A stretch of DNA of 64,000 nucleotides, taken from positions 2,216,008 to 2,280,007 of the forward strand of contig NZ_LR733979.1 of NCBI RefSeq assembly GCF_902506605.1, given 5' to 3'. Of the stretch, positions 1-9,135 are shown in pieces. The stretch is from Sphingomonas sp. AX6 (GTDB taxonomy: Bacteria; Pseudomonadota; Alphaproteobacteria; Sphingomonadales; Sphingomonadaceae). A program made the translations under genes and the position numbers. The notes under the pieces were generated by a model, which saw only the letters and a program-made list of their open reading frames with translations, did no database searches and was not told the origin of the DNA. Numbering within the stretch: the first letter of the stretch is position 1; the number at the start of each line of letters is the position of its first letter.

Positions 1-1
1 C

Positions 2-439
2 ATCGACCGGTTCGATCTGGTCGAGGCGAGCTTTTCGATGGTGACGGCCGCTGGCCATGCGCTGGCCCCCGCCCAGCGCGCGCCGCATTTCGACAGCACC
101 GACCCAAACCATATCGCCGCGATCCATTATCTGCGCGGCACAGAGGCAAGCGGCACGGCATTTTTCCGGCACCGCGCGACCGGCATCGAGCGGGTCGAAG
201 CTGGCAATGTCGATCGCTATGTCGCCACCGCGCGCGGGGAAGCGACGACGCGGCACGGCTATGCCCAGGGTAGCGACGATCATTATGAGGAAATTGGCCG
301 TGTCGAGGGTGTTCGCGACCGGATCGTCCTCTATCGTGGCGGTTTGCTGCATTCGGGGGTGATTCCGCCCGACCTGCCGCTGAGCGGCGATCCGCGCACC
401 GGTCGGCTGACCGCCAACTATTTCCTGCAAGGGGCATGA
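2..439 (+). CDS. DUF6445 family protein, 5' end cut off by the window
   Basis: The reading frame is open from the first bases of the window and ends in TGA, so only the C-terminal part (about 145 residues) is visible and the true start lies upstream. The visible protein contains HFDSTDPNHIAAIHYL and RGGLLHSGVIPPD, with conserved His and Asp, resembling the C-terminal half of DUF6445. Family knowledge: DUF6445 genes in sphingomonads and xanthomonads are often found with SapC-like proteins, tryptophan-halogenase-like proteins and TonB receptors in sugar-uptake loci. The histidine-rich motifs suggest a non-heme iron oxygenase-like fold, which is inference. The following GH43 gene begins 31 nt downstream on the same strand, so the two probably share a transcript. 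Enzymatic activity is unknown. Confidence 0.7.
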   Translation: MDRFDLVEASFSMVTAAGHALAPAQRAPHFDSTDPNHIAAIHYLRGTEASGTAFFRHRATGIERVEAGNVDRYVATARGEATTRHGYAQGSDDHYEEIGRVEGVRDRIVLYRGGLLHSGVIPPDLPLSGDPRTGRLTANYFLQGA

Positions 440-470
440 GCCCCGTCCGACGAATCCAAGGAGAGTCATC

Positions 471-2315
471 GTGCCCCATCCCCTGTTCCGCCCGACCGTC
501 AGTCTCGCCGCGCTATCGCTCGCGACGCTGCCCGCCGCCGCGCAGGAACGGCCGGTCAAGACCTATGCCAACCCGATCGACATCGATTACCGCTATAATT
601 TCGAGCAGGAAGACCGCGAGATTTCGTTTCGCACCGGCGCTGATCCGGTGATCGTCCGCTGGAAGGACGAATATTACCTGTTTCAGACGCTGGCCGATGG
701 TTACTGGCGATCGACCGACCTGGTCGACTGGCAATTCATCAAACCCAGCAACTGGCCGTATGACAGCGTGATTGCGCCCGCCGCCTGGGTCGATGACGAC
801 AAGCTTTACCTGATGCCGTCGATGACCAGTCCCGAACAGATCTGGGTGACCGAAGATCCGGCGAGCGGCAAGCTGGAATGGTTCGACCGCACACTGCCGC
901 AACTCCCCGGCGCGGTGCTGCCGTTCGAGGAGGAGGACATCAAGCCCGGCGATGGCCGCGTACCGCCCGGCCCGTGGGATCCGGCGCTGTTCAAGGACGA
1001 TGACGGCAAATGGTATATGTACTGGAATTCGTCGAACGTGTTTCCGCTCTATGGCCTGGAAATCGGCATGGACGGGCGCTTCACCTATAAGGGCAAGCCG
1101 CAGACGATGTTCGGCCTCAATCCCGACAAATATGGCTGGGAACGGTTCGGCCAGGATCACAACGAGCTGAGCAAGACCGGCGCGAAGATCACGCCCTTCA
1201 TGGAAGGCGCGTGGATGACCAAGGTGAACGGCAAATATTACCTGCAGTACGGCGCACCGGGGACCGAATTCAACGCGTACGCCAATGGCACCTATGTCAG
1301 CGACAAGCCGCTGGGGCCGTTCGTTTACGCCCCCTACAACCCGGTCGCGTACAAGCCCGGCGGCTTCGTCGAGGGGGCGGGGCATGGATCGACCGTGCAG
1401 GACAAGTTCGGCAACTGGTGGAATTCGGGGACGCCGTGGATCGGCCATAACTGGGATTTCGAACGCCGCATCAACCTGTTCCCGACCAAATTCTTCGACG
1501 ACGGCCAGATGATGGCATCGTCGCGGTTCGGCGATTTTCCGCACGTCATGCCGACCGAGAAAATCGACGATCTCGACAGCCTGTTCACCGGGTGGATGCT
1601 GCTCTCCTATCGCAAGCCGATGACCGCATCCTCGACGCTGGGCGAGTTCGCGGCGAGCCGCGCGGCGGACGAAGACCCGCGGACCTTCTGGGTCGCGGAA
1701 AACAAGGAGGTCGGCCAGACGCTGACGATCGATTTGGGCGTGGCGAAGACGCTGCGCGCAGTGCAGGTCAATTTCGCCGATTACAAGGCGGGGCGTTATG
1801 CCGACGCGCCCGACATCTATACCGAGTTCCGGCTGGAGCATTCGGTGGACGGCAAGACCTGGGCTCCGCTCGCCGATACGGGGCCGGAGCGGCGCGACCG
1901 AGCCAACGCGTATCTGCAACTGCCCGCACCGGTCGACGCGCGCTATGTCCGCTACGTCCACGGCCATGTCGGCGCGGCGCATCTGGCGATCAGCGACCTG
2001 CGCGTGTTCGGCAACGCGGAGGGCCGCGCGCCCGCGGTCCCGCAAGGCGTGGGTGCGGTGCGAGGGGAGGATACGCGCAACGCCACGATCCGCTGGCGCA
2101 AGGTGCCGGGCGCGGTGGGATATAATATCCGCTGGGGCATCCGACCCGACCGGCTGGGGCTGACCTATCAGCTATGGGCCGACGAACTGGGTGATGATGC
2201 GGTGTTGCAGAAGGAACTGCGCGCGTTGACGGTGGGGCAGGGTTACCATGTCGCCGTAGAGGCGTTCAATGAAACCGGCGTTTCGCGGCTCAGCCGGACG
2301 GTGGCGATCAAATGA
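471..2315 (+). CDS. Exported glycoside hydrolase family 43 protein with F5/8-type carbohydrate-binding and FN3-like C-terminus
   Basis: A protein of 614 aa with a Sec signal peptide (residues 1-25, ending AAAQ). The five-bladed GH43-type region covers roughly residues 30-380. It begins with a motif containing GADPVIVRWKDEYY, whose Asp is the usual general base, and has repeated W/Y-rich blade motifs. Residues about 385-515 look like an F5/8 type C (CBM32) module (ASRAADEDPRTFWVAE, then VRYVHGHVGAAHLAISDLRVFG). The last about 90 residues resemble a fibronectin type III domain. GH43 enzymes act on arabinan, xylan or related pectic side chains; the substrate cannot be read here. The stop overlaps the start of the GH31 gene (ATGA), implying translational coupling. 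Likely periplasmic or secreted. Confidence 0.87.
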   Translation: MPHPLFRPTVSLAALSLATLPAAAQERPVKTYANPIDIDYRYNFEQEDREISFRTGADPVIVRWKDEYYLFQTLADGYWRSTDLVDWQFIKPSNWPYDSVIAPAAWVDDDKLYLMPSMTSPEQIWVTEDPASGKLEWFDRTLPQLPGAVLPFEEEDIKPGDGRVPPGPWDPALFKDDDGKWYMYWNSSNVFPLYGLEIGMDGRFTYKGKPQTMFGLNPDKYGWERFGQDHNELSKTGAKITPFMEGAWMTKVNGKYYLQYGAPGTEFNAYANGTYVSDKPLGPFVYAPYNPVAYKPGGFVEGAGHGSTVQDKFGNWWNSGTPWIGHNWDFERRINLFPTKFFDDGQMMASSRFGDFPHVMPTEKIDDLDSLFTGWMLLSYRKPMTASSTLGEFAASRAADEDPRTFWVAENKEVGQTLTIDLGVAKTLRAVQVNFADYKAGRYADAPDIYTEFRLEHSVDGKTWAPLADTGPERRDRANAYLQLPAPVDARYVRYVHGHVGAAHLAISDLRVFGNAEGRAPAVPQGVGAVRGEDTRNATIRWRKVPGAVGYNIRWGIRPDRLGLTYQLWADELGDDAVLQKELRALTVGQGYHVAVEAFNETGVSRLSRTVAIK

Positions 2316-4720
2316 TCGCGCTGCTTGCGTCCACCGCGCTCGCGCTCGCGCCCACACCGTCGGCTTCGAGCGAAGTCGAGAAACGTGGCGTGGATCAAGA
2401 CGCTGCTGGACTTCGATCAAGGCAAAAGGTGGATGTGGAGGCTTCCTACGACATTCGCGCCAATGGCGCGCTGCTTCGTATCGACGCGCTGACCGACACG
2501 ATCCTGCGTATCCGGATCGGTGCGAAGGGGCGGCTGGCGGAAGACGCAAGCTGGGCGGTGTCGGGCGAAATGCGCGGGCAGCGCGCCAACGTCACGCGCA
2601 CCGCGACCGGCTTCACCACCGCGGCACTCTCCGTCACCGTCGATCCGCGCACGCTGGCGCTGACGGTCACCGACCGCGCGGGGCGGGTGATCGTCGCCGA
2701 TGCCGCCCCGCCCGCGATCGACGGCACCGCCTTCGCGCTCAAGAAAGCGATGCCGGTGGCCGAGCGTTATTACGGGTTGGGCGACAAGACCGGCCCACTC
2801 GACCGACGCGGGCGCAGTTTCGTGCATTGGAACACCGACCAATACGGATTCGAGAGCACGACCGATCCGCTCTACAAATCCATTCCCTTCTATATCGGCG
2901 TCGGTGGGGCGGGGGGCAGTTACGGGCTGTTCCTGGACAATCCGCGCCGCAGCCATTTCGATTTCGGCCACCGCGCCGACGGCGTGATCGAACTTGGCGC
3001 ATCCGACGGCCCGATCGATTATTATGTCGTCGCCGGGCCAAGCACCGCGGAGGTCGTGCGAGGCTATGGCGCGCTGACCGGCAAGCCGCCGATGCTGCCG
3101 CGCTGGGCGCTGGGGTATCAGCAGTCGCGCTACAGCTACATGACCGCCGACGAAGTGCGCGGCATCGCGCGCCGGCTGCGCCGGGATCGGGTCCCCGCCG
3201 ACGTGATCTGGCTGGACATCGATTATCAGCAGAATAACCGGCCCTTTACCGTCAATACCACCGCCTTTCCCGATCTCGGCGCGCTCGATGCGGAGATGGA
3301 AGGCATCGGGTTCAAGCTGGTCAGCATTGTCGACCTGCACGTCGCGAACCTGCCCGATGCGGGTTACGTCCCCTATGACAGCGGCGTCGCGGGCGACCAT
3401 TTCCTGAAGAATCCCGACGGATCGATCTATACCGCGCCGGTATGGCCTGGCGCATCGGTGTTCCCCGATTTCACGCGTGAGCGGACCCGCGCATGGTGGG
3501 GCGATCTGTTCAAAAACTTCGTCGATATGGGCATCGACGGCATCTGGAACGACATGAACGAACCGGCGATCTTCGAGACGCCGACAAAGACTATGCCGCT
3601 GGATACCAGACACCGCATCGATGCCAACGGGTTCGCACCGCGTACCGCCACGCATGCCGAGGTGCATAACGTCTACGGCTCCGAAAATGCGCGGGCCACG
3701 TATGAAGGCTTGCTGAAACTGCGCCCCGATGCGCGGCCCTTCGTCACCACGCGCGCTACCTATGCGGGCGGGCAGAAATATGCGGTGACGTGGACGGGCG
3801 ACAATAACAGCAGTTGGGATCATCTGAAGCTGTCGGTGGCGCAGTCGCTCAATTTGGGGTTGTCGGGCTTTACCTGGACCGCGGTCGATATCGGCGGATT
3901 CACGGGCGGTGCGACGCCCGACCTGCTGACCCGGTGGTTTCAGATCGGGGCATTCATGCCGGTCTTTCGATCGCATGCGGGCAAAGGGTCGCCGCAAGTC
4001 GAACCCTGGGTCGATGGCGACCGGCATCTGGCGATCCGGCGGAAGTATATCGAGGAACGCTATCGGTTGATGCCGTATCTCGACGGATTGGCGGAAGGCG
4101 CATCGCGGCTAGGCGATCCGGTGATGCGGCCGGTTTTCTATGACTATCCGGCGGCGACTGGCTTTGGCTGCGACCAGTCGATGGCGTTCACGGTAGGCGC
4201 GAAACTGCTGGTCGCGGCCAATCCGCGTCCCGAAAGCGATCGCGCGTACGACGTATGCCTGCCCGAGGGCGGCTGGTACGATTACTGGACGGGCAAGCGC
4301 GTCGCGGTGAAGGACGTGGACGAGGACGCCACCTTCGATCGCATCACGGTGACGCCGCGGATCGAGAATATCGCGGTCTATGTCCGGGCGGGCGGGATCA
4401 TTCCGCGCCAGCCGCTGGTGCAATCGACCGGTGCGACTCCCGACGGGCCGCTGGAACTCCACGTCTATCCGGGCGAGGATTGTGCGGGCGAGCTTTATGC
4501 CGATGACGGCGCGACGCTGGGCTATGCGCGCGGCGAATATCTGCGCCAGCGGGTGACGTGCAGGGTGGGCGTGGAGGGGGTCGAAGTGGCGTTCGGCGCG
4601 CGGGAGGGCAGCTACCAGCCGTGGTGGCGCGAAATGGTACTGGTCGTGCATGGTGGCGCGCGACCCTTGCGGCGGACGGTCCCGGCGCCAATGGGTGGCG
4701 AGAGCATCACTCTGCGTTAG
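2312..4720 (+). CDS. Glycoside hydrolase family 31 (alpha-glucosidase/alpha-xylosidase type)
   Basis: A protein of 802 aa starting inside the GH43 stop (ATGA overlap). A short signal peptide (MIALLASTALALA) is followed by an odd stretch at about residues 16-38 encoded by a repeat element (see findings), then the GH31 N-terminal beta-sandwich. The (beta/alpha)8 barrel carries the family signature WNDMNEPA, with the nucleophile Asp near residue 414, and the acid/base Asp in WTGDNNSSW near residue 497. C-terminal beta domains follow (IENIAVYVRAGGIIPRQP). GH31 enzymes release alpha-linked glucose, xylose or galactose from non-reducing ends. With the upstream GH43 and the convergent GH3 it forms a polysaccharide-degradation locus. 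The family assignment is secure; the sugar is not. Confidence 0.92.
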   Translation: MIALLASTALALAPTPSASSEVEKRGVDQDAAGLRSRQKVDVEASYDIRANGALLRIDALTDTILRIRIGAKGRLAEDASWAVSGEMRGQRANVTRTATGFTTAALSVTVDPRTLALTVTDRAGRVIVADAAPPAIDGTAFALKKAMPVAERYYGLGDKTGPLDRRGRSFVHWNTDQYGFESTTDPLYKSIPFYIGVGGAGGSYGLFLDNPRRSHFDFGHRADGVIELGASDGPIDYYVVAGPSTAEVVRGYGALTGKPPMLPRWALGYQQSRYSYMTADEVRGIARRLRRDRVPADVIWLDIDYQQNNRPFTVNTTAFPDLGALDAEMEGIGFKLVSIVDLHVANLPDAGYVPYDSGVAGDHFLKNPDGSIYTAPVWPGASVFPDFTRERTRAWWGDLFKNFVDMGIDGIWNDMNEPAIFETPTKTMPLDTRHRIDANGFAPRTATHAEVHNVYGSENARATYEGLLKLRPDARPFVTTRATYAGGQKYAVTWTGDNNSSWDHLKLSVAQSLNLGLSGFTWTAVDIGGFTGGATPDLLTRWFQIGAFMPVFRSHAGKGSPQVEPWVDGDRHLAIRRKYIEERYRLMPYLDGLAEGASRLGDPVMRPVFYDYPAATGFGCDQSMAFTVGAKLLVAANPRPESDRAYDVCLPEGGWYDYWTGKRVAVKDVDEDATFDRITVTPRIENIAVYVRAGGIIPRQPLVQSTGATPDGPLELHVYPGEDCAGELYADDGATLGYARGEYLRQRVTCRVGVEGVEVAFGAREGSYQPWWREMVLVVHGGARPLRRTVPAPMGGESITLR

Positions 4721-4738
4721 TTGGGCTTAGCCCTATCC

Positions 4739-4820
4739 CCGTTTGCATTGAGCTTGTCGAAATGCTGCGCTTCTTGGCACGAAGAAAGGACAGTGCTTCG
4801 ACAAGCTCAGCACGAACGGT
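4739..4820. repeat. Inverted-repeat element, family R2 (AGCTTGTCGA arms)
   Basis: The left arm (4739-4767) contains TTGAGCTTGTCGAAATGCTG and the right arm (4791-4820) contains CAGTGCTTCGACAAGCTCAG. They can fold into an imperfect hairpin. The element lies between the convergent GH31 and GH3 genes and could act as a bidirectional terminator. A lone arm of the same family occurs at 61660-61674. Confidence 0.75.
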
Positions 4821-4827
4821 GTAGGGT

Positions 4828-7113
4828 TTACGCTTGAACCAACCGGAACTCGCCTTTTACCCCTTCATCCTGTGCGGAGGGTGCGATCCACAGGTCGAAG
4901 TCGCCGGGCTCGACCGTCCATTTGTTTTCCACGCCGACGAAGAGCAGATCCTCGCGCGACAAGGTAAAGCGGACGGTGCGGCTCTGACCCGGCCTGAGCG
5001 CTACCTTTTCGAACTTCTTGAGCTGGCGCACGGGGCGGGTGACGCTTGCCACGCGGTCGCGGATATAGAGCTGGACCAGCTCGACGCAGGCGCGCTTGCC
5101 TCGGTTGGTGACCGTCGCTGTGACCTCGATGCCGTTACCCCAAGCCATCGTTTCGGGCAGCTTTAGGCTTGAATATTCGACCCTGCCATAGGTCAGACCA
5201 TGGCCGAACGGCCACAGCGCCGCGTTCGGCCCCTCGCGCCAATAGGTGCGGTAGGACGGGCGTTGTTCGGCGGGCTCGGCAGGACGCCCGGTCGCCTTGC
5301 GGTCGTAGTGATAGGGTTGCTGTCCGCTTTCGAAGGGGAAGCTGATCGGCAGCCGTCCCTCTGGCGAATGATCTCCGAACAGGATGTCGGCCATCGCCGA
5401 GCCGGTTTCCGATCCCAGGAACCAGGTCACGAGGATCGCGCGCGCATCTCGCACGGCGCCGTGGAGCGCCATTGCGCGCCCGTTTTTCAGGATGACGACG
5501 ATTGGCTTTCCCGTCGCGGCGACCGCCTCTGCCAGCGCTTGTTGGGGTTCGGGCAGGCGGATGTCGGTGCGCGACTGCGCTTCGCCTGCCATGCCGGTGC
5601 CTTCGCCGAGCGCAAGAACGACGACATCGGCGGCGTTGGCGGCGGCGACGGCAGCCTCGATCCCGCCGGGCAATGCCACCTCGACATTTGTCCCTTCGGT
5701 AACGGTTACGGTCGCGCGGCTGCCGACTGCGGCGCGCACGCCCGCCGCCAGCGAGATCGCGTCGTTATGGTCGGCATAGACGCATTGCGGGCCGTTACAG
5801 TCCTCCTTCGACCCTGCGAACGGGCCGATGAGCGCAATGCGACCAGATTTGGGCAAGGGGAGCAAGTCGCCCTTATTTTCCAGCATGACGATCGATTTGC
5901 GTGAAACCTCTCGCGCATAGGCCAGGTTCTTCGGCAATCGCGACCGCGTCGTCTCGCGCTTGATGTCGATGCGGCGGAACGGGTCGTCGAACAGGCCAAG
6001 CATCGATTTGACGGTCAGGATGCGGCGAACCGAGCGATCGACGATGTCCATCGGCACCAGCCCTTGTTGCACCAACGCGGGGAGGTGAAGGTAGTAAAGG
6101 TTGGATTGCATCGACAGATCGACCCCGGCCAGGATCGCAATCCGTGCGGCATCGCGACCATCGGCGGCATAGCCATGCGCGATCATCTCTTCGTCGCTGG
6201 TGTAGTCGCTGACGACGATGCCCGTGAAGCCGAACTCGTCGCGCAACACCTGGGTCAACAGCCAAGCGTTGCCGGTCGACGGAATGCCGGAGATTTCGTT
6301 GAACGACGACATGGTCGACATCGCCCCCGCGTCGTATGCGGCCTGGAAGGGCGGGAAATAGACTTCGCGCAGCGTGCGTTCGGACAAGTCCACGGTATTG
6401 TAGTCGAGCCCGGCCTGCGCCGCGCCGTATGCGACGAAATGCTTGGGACAGGCCATCATCGATTCGTTCGACGACAGATCCTTGCCCTGGAATCCGCGCG
6501 TGCGGGCTGCAGCGAACAGTGCGTTGAGCATCACGTCCTCGCCTGCGCCTTCTGCCGATCGGCCCCAGCGCTGGTCGCGCGCGACATCGACCATCGGCGC
6601 AAACGTCCAGTCGATCCCCGCGCCCGCGGCCTCGAACGCGGCAATGCGCGCCGTGCGTTCGGCGATGTCGGGTTCGAATGTCGCGGCTTCGCCCACGGGC
6701 ATGGGGAAGACGGTACGGTGGCCGTGGATCACGTCGGCACCAAAGATCAGGGGAATCTTGAGCCGCGATCGCTCCATCACCGCACGCTGCATCCGGTCGG
6801 CCATGCGCACACCATTACCGTTGAACACACCGGTCAGGCGACCCGCGACGCCGTCCTCCAACTGCTTGTCGAAATTCGAACTGGACGGCGGGTTCATTGC
6901 CGCCGCGTTCCCGCCACCCCAGGCCGCAGCCATCAGCGAGAGTTGGCCCGCTTTTTCTTCGATCGTCATCCTGGCGAGCAGCGGTTCGACAAAGGCGGGG
7001 ACGGCGGTGCGGGTCGCGGCCTGCATGAGTGCGCGGGCCGGGCTGGCTGCCCATGCCGCCGTCATGCCGATGCCAGCCAGTGCGGCGCGACGCGAAATCC
7101 GAGCGTCGATCAT
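4828..7113 (-). CDS. Exported glycoside hydrolase family 3 beta-glucosidase-type enzyme
   Basis: A 761-aa protein with a Tat-like leader (ISRRAALAG, then an Ala-rich core ending ARAL). The ATG at 7113 is preferred over 7119 because the AGGGGAG ribosome-binding site is then properly spaced. The GH3 N-terminal barrel contains KHFVAYG and the nucleophile motif VVSDYTSDEE (Asp near residue 303). The C-terminal sandwich (from DVVVLALGEGTGMAGEAQSR) and an FN3-like tail (LVQLYIRDRVASVTRPVRQL) follow, as in BglX-type enzymes. The usual residue after the nucleophile is Trp (SDW); here it is Tyr, a common variant. Family role: removal of non-reducing-end beta-D-glucose or xylose in the periplasm. It converges on the GH43/GH31 pair and probably finishes their products. 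Confidence 0.92.
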   Translation of the reverse strand: MIDARISRRAALAGIGMTAAWAASPARALMQAATRTAVPAFVEPLLARMTIEEKAGQLSLMAAAWGGGNAAAMNPPSSSNFDKQLEDGVAGRLTGVFNGNGVRMADRMQRAVMERSRLKIPLIFGADVIHGHRTVFPMPVGEAATFEPDIAERTARIAAFEAAGAGIDWTFAPMVDVARDQRWGRSAEGAGEDVMLNALFAAARTRGFQGKDLSSNESMMACPKHFVAYGAAQAGLDYNTVDLSERTLREVYFPPFQAAYDAGAMSTMSSFNEISGIPSTGNAWLLTQVLRDEFGFTGIVVSDYTSDEEMIAHGYAADGRDAARIAILAGVDLSMQSNLYYLHLPALVQQGLVPMDIVDRSVRRILTVKSMLGLFDDPFRRIDIKRETTRSRLPKNLAYAREVSRKSIVMLENKGDLLPLPKSGRIALIGPFAGSKEDCNGPQCVYADHNDAISLAAGVRAAVGSRATVTVTEGTNVEVALPGGIEAAVAAANAADVVVLALGEGTGMAGEAQSRTDIRLPEPQQALAEAVAATGKPIVVILKNGRAMALHGAVRDARAILVTWFLGSETGSAMADILFGDHSPEGRLPISFPFESGQQPYHYDRKATGRPAEPAEQRPSYRTYWREGPNAALWPFGHGLTYGRVEYSSLKLPETMAWGNGIEVTATVTNRGKRACVELVQLYIRDRVASVTRPVRQLKKFEKVALRPGQSRTVRFTLSREDLLFVGVENKWTVEPGDFDLWIAPSAQDEGVKGEFRLVQA

Positions 7114-7208
7114 GTGCATTCTCCCCTATCGATCTTGTTTGGCCTGACCAATATCCAAGACGAGTGATGAGGTCGAGGGGGAAGCCGGTGGCCAAAAGCG
7201 GGCAAACG

Positions 7209-7244
7209 CAAAAAGGGCACCCCGATCGCTCGGGATGCCCTTCG
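7209..7244 (-). terminator. Rho-independent terminator of the small lipoprotein gene
   Basis: On the minus strand, GGGCATCCCGA and its near-complement (TCGGGGTGCCC) form a stem around a short loop, followed by TTTTT. It sits about 45 nt after the stop of the acidic lipoprotein gene (7289-7534). Confidence 0.8.
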
Positions 7245-7288
7245 TAACCGATAACCGGTCGATCGCCCGATAGGCGACCGAGGCCGAA

Positions 7289-7534
7289 TTACATGCCGGT
7301 CGTGTTGTCTTCGATCGCCTCTTCGACGTTCTCGGACATCATTTCTGCGTTGTCAGCCATGTTTTCCATCATGTCTTCAGCGACTTCGTTCGAAGTCATG
7401 TCTGCCATCGCGTCATAGTTGTCTGCAGTGTCTTCCAGGTTCTGGACGACTGCATTTTCTTCGACTGCTGCATTGTCGCAAGCTGCGAGCGACATCAGGC
7501 CAGCGGCTGCCGCTGCGAAAACGATCTTCTTCAT
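7289..7534 (-). CDS. Small, highly acidic lipoprotein of unknown function
   Basis: An 81-aa protein starting at MKKIVFAAAAAGL. This start is chosen because GGGAGC lies about 6 nt upstream; another ATG 18 nt earlier would destroy that arrangement. LAAC forms a lipobox, so the mature protein is probably lipidated at Cys. The mature chain of about 63 residues is dominated by Glu, Asp, Asn and Met with almost no basic residues (for example SNEVAEDMMENMADNAEMM), suggesting a flexible or helical acidic protein in the cell envelope. It has its own terminator and no obvious operon partner. I do not recognise a family; small entericidin-like or Asp/Glu-rich lipoproteins of sphingomonads are the closest comparison. 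Confidence 0.75.
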   Translation of the reverse strand: MKKIVFAAAAAGLMSLAACDNAAVEENAVVQNLEDTADNYDAMADMTSNEVAEDMMENMADNAEMMSENVEEAIEDNTTGM

Positions 7535-7667
7535 GTGGATGCTCCCAAGCATAATTCATGTTCGCGCCGGACAAATTGCCGTCGCGAAGTTGCCGCAATA
7601 ACGTCCAGCGCGGCCACGTCAACCGCAAACTTCATAGCTTGGCAACGATATCGCCACATTTTGGCCA

Positions 7668-9050
7668 TCAATTCGGACGCGGAGATGCCCGCATTTCCTC
7701 GGTTGCAGCGGTCGTTATCGCCAGCATCGCGGTCCACGCTGCCACATTTTGCCGCAATTGCACGAGGTCGATTTTATCGAGCGTGTCATTGGGCGTGTGG
7801 TGCAGATCGAAATAGCGCGTGCCGTCCTGCGACAAGTCGATGGCGACGACGCCGTCAGAGCGGATGATCGGCCCGATATCTGCTCCACCGCCCGCGCGCT
7901 CGGCGCTGCGTCCGATGCCCAACGGCGCGAGCGCAGCGGCGAGGCGGTCGACAACGGGCTTCGATACCGCATCGAAGCTGGTCGAGAATTGCCAGATGCG
8001 ATCGGCCCCGAAATCCGATTCGGCCGCAACGGCGTGAGGTTCGCCCGTATGGCGCTTCGCATAATCATCGCCGCCGAAGATGCCGACTTCCTCCGCGCCC
8101 GCCCACAGGATGCGGATCGTGCGGCGCGGCTGCCCTGCGTCCATGATGTGTTTGGCCGCCGCTGCCACGATGCCGCAGCCCGCTGCATCGTCGAACGCGC
8201 CGGTGCCCTGGTCCCAGCTATCGAGGTGACAGGCGACCAGCACTATGCCCGCGTTCGGATCGCTGCCCGGTACTTCGGCAATGACGTTGCCCGATTCGTG
8301 GTTGCCGGTCTGGCGCGGGGTTAGGGTCAGTTTGATACGGACCGGCTTGCCGCGTTTGAACACGCGGTCGAGCTGTTCGGCATCGGGAATGGAGAGTGCG
8401 GCGGCGGGGATCGGCTTCACCCCCTCGGCAAAGCTCTGCACGCCTGTATGCGGGTTGCGGTTATAGTCGGTGCCGATCGAACGGATGATGATCGCGGCAG
8501 CGCCTTTGCGCGACGCAATGCTTGGTCCCTGACGCCGCGCCGCGCCGAATTGGCCGTACTGCGATCCGTCCTGCGTCGCGGTCATTTTGTGCGTGACATA
8601 GACGATTTTGCCGCGCACCGCGCTGTCGGGTGCAGCTTCCAAAGCCTCGACATTTTCGAAGCGAAGCACTTCGGCAGTCAGTCCGCGGGCGGGCGTCGCG
8701 CCCGAATTGCCGAGCGCGGTCAGCATCAGCGGCTGGGGAAAGGGGGCGGTGATTTCCGCCTTTTCCTCGCCGCGTTCCCACACCGGCATGGTGAAGGGTT
8801 CGACGCGGACATTGGCAAAGCCCATCGCCTTGAGCTTTGCCACGCTCCAGGCGCGGGCGCGCGCTTCGGCCTCGGTGCCTGCCATGCGGGGGCCGACTTC
8901 GGTGGTGAGACCTTCGGTGATGTCCCAGGCGATGGTGTCGGTGAGCGCGGCGTCGCGCAGCGCCGCGACGCGGGCGGCCTCTGTGTCCTGTGCCAGCGCA
9001 GTCAGTGGCAGAGCAGTGGCGCAAAGCAGCGCGGTGGCGAACAGACGCAT
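7668..9050 (-). CDS. Exported M28 family metallopeptidase
   Basis: A 460-aa protein. The start at 9050 (MRLFATALLCATALPLTALAQ) is supported by a strong GGGAGGAAA ribosome-binding site and yields a clean Sec signal peptide. A PA-like inserted domain occupies roughly residues 130-240. The co-catalytic zinc site of M28 is visible in the motif around ACHLDSWDQGTGAFDDAAG (His and Asp ligands), AGAEEVGIFG (catalytic and ligand Glu), SDFGAD, and the late His in DLHHTPNDT. The family includes aminopeptidases and carboxypeptidases (aminopeptidase Y, PGCP-like), so it probably trims peptides in the periplasm. It appears monocistronic. The substrate is unknown. Confidence 0.9.
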   Translation of the reverse strand: MRLFATALLCATALPLTALAQDTEAARVAALRDAALTDTIAWDITEGLTTEVGPRMAGTEAEARARAWSVAKLKAMGFANVRVEPFTMPVWERGEEKAEITAPFPQPLMLTALGNSGATPARGLTAEVLRFENVEALEAAPDSAVRGKIVYVTHKMTATQDGSQYGQFGAARRQGPSIASRKGAAAIIIRSIGTDYNRNPHTGVQSFAEGVKPIPAAALSIPDAEQLDRVFKRGKPVRIKLTLTPRQTGNHESGNVIAEVPGSDPNAGIVLVACHLDSWDQGTGAFDDAAGCGIVAAAAKHIMDAGQPRRTIRILWAGAEEVGIFGGDDYAKRHTGEPHAVAAESDFGADRIWQFSTSFDAVSKPVVDRLAAALAPLGIGRSAERAGGGADIGPIIRSDGVVAIDLSQDGTRYFDLHHTPNDTLDKIDLVQLRQNVAAWTAMLAITTAATEEMRASPRPN

Positions 9051-9135
9051 GAATTTCCTCCCGTTTCTTGGAGCCGGGGATAGGAGCCGGTGGGGGCGGG
9101 GGCAAGCCGTTGGCGCGACGGGCCGCATCCCAAAC

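Noticed and set aside
513..2045. A 510-codon open frame opposite the GH43 gene
   Set aside because: Its translation is Arg/Val/His-rich without motifs; it is the mirror of a well-supported GC-rich gene.
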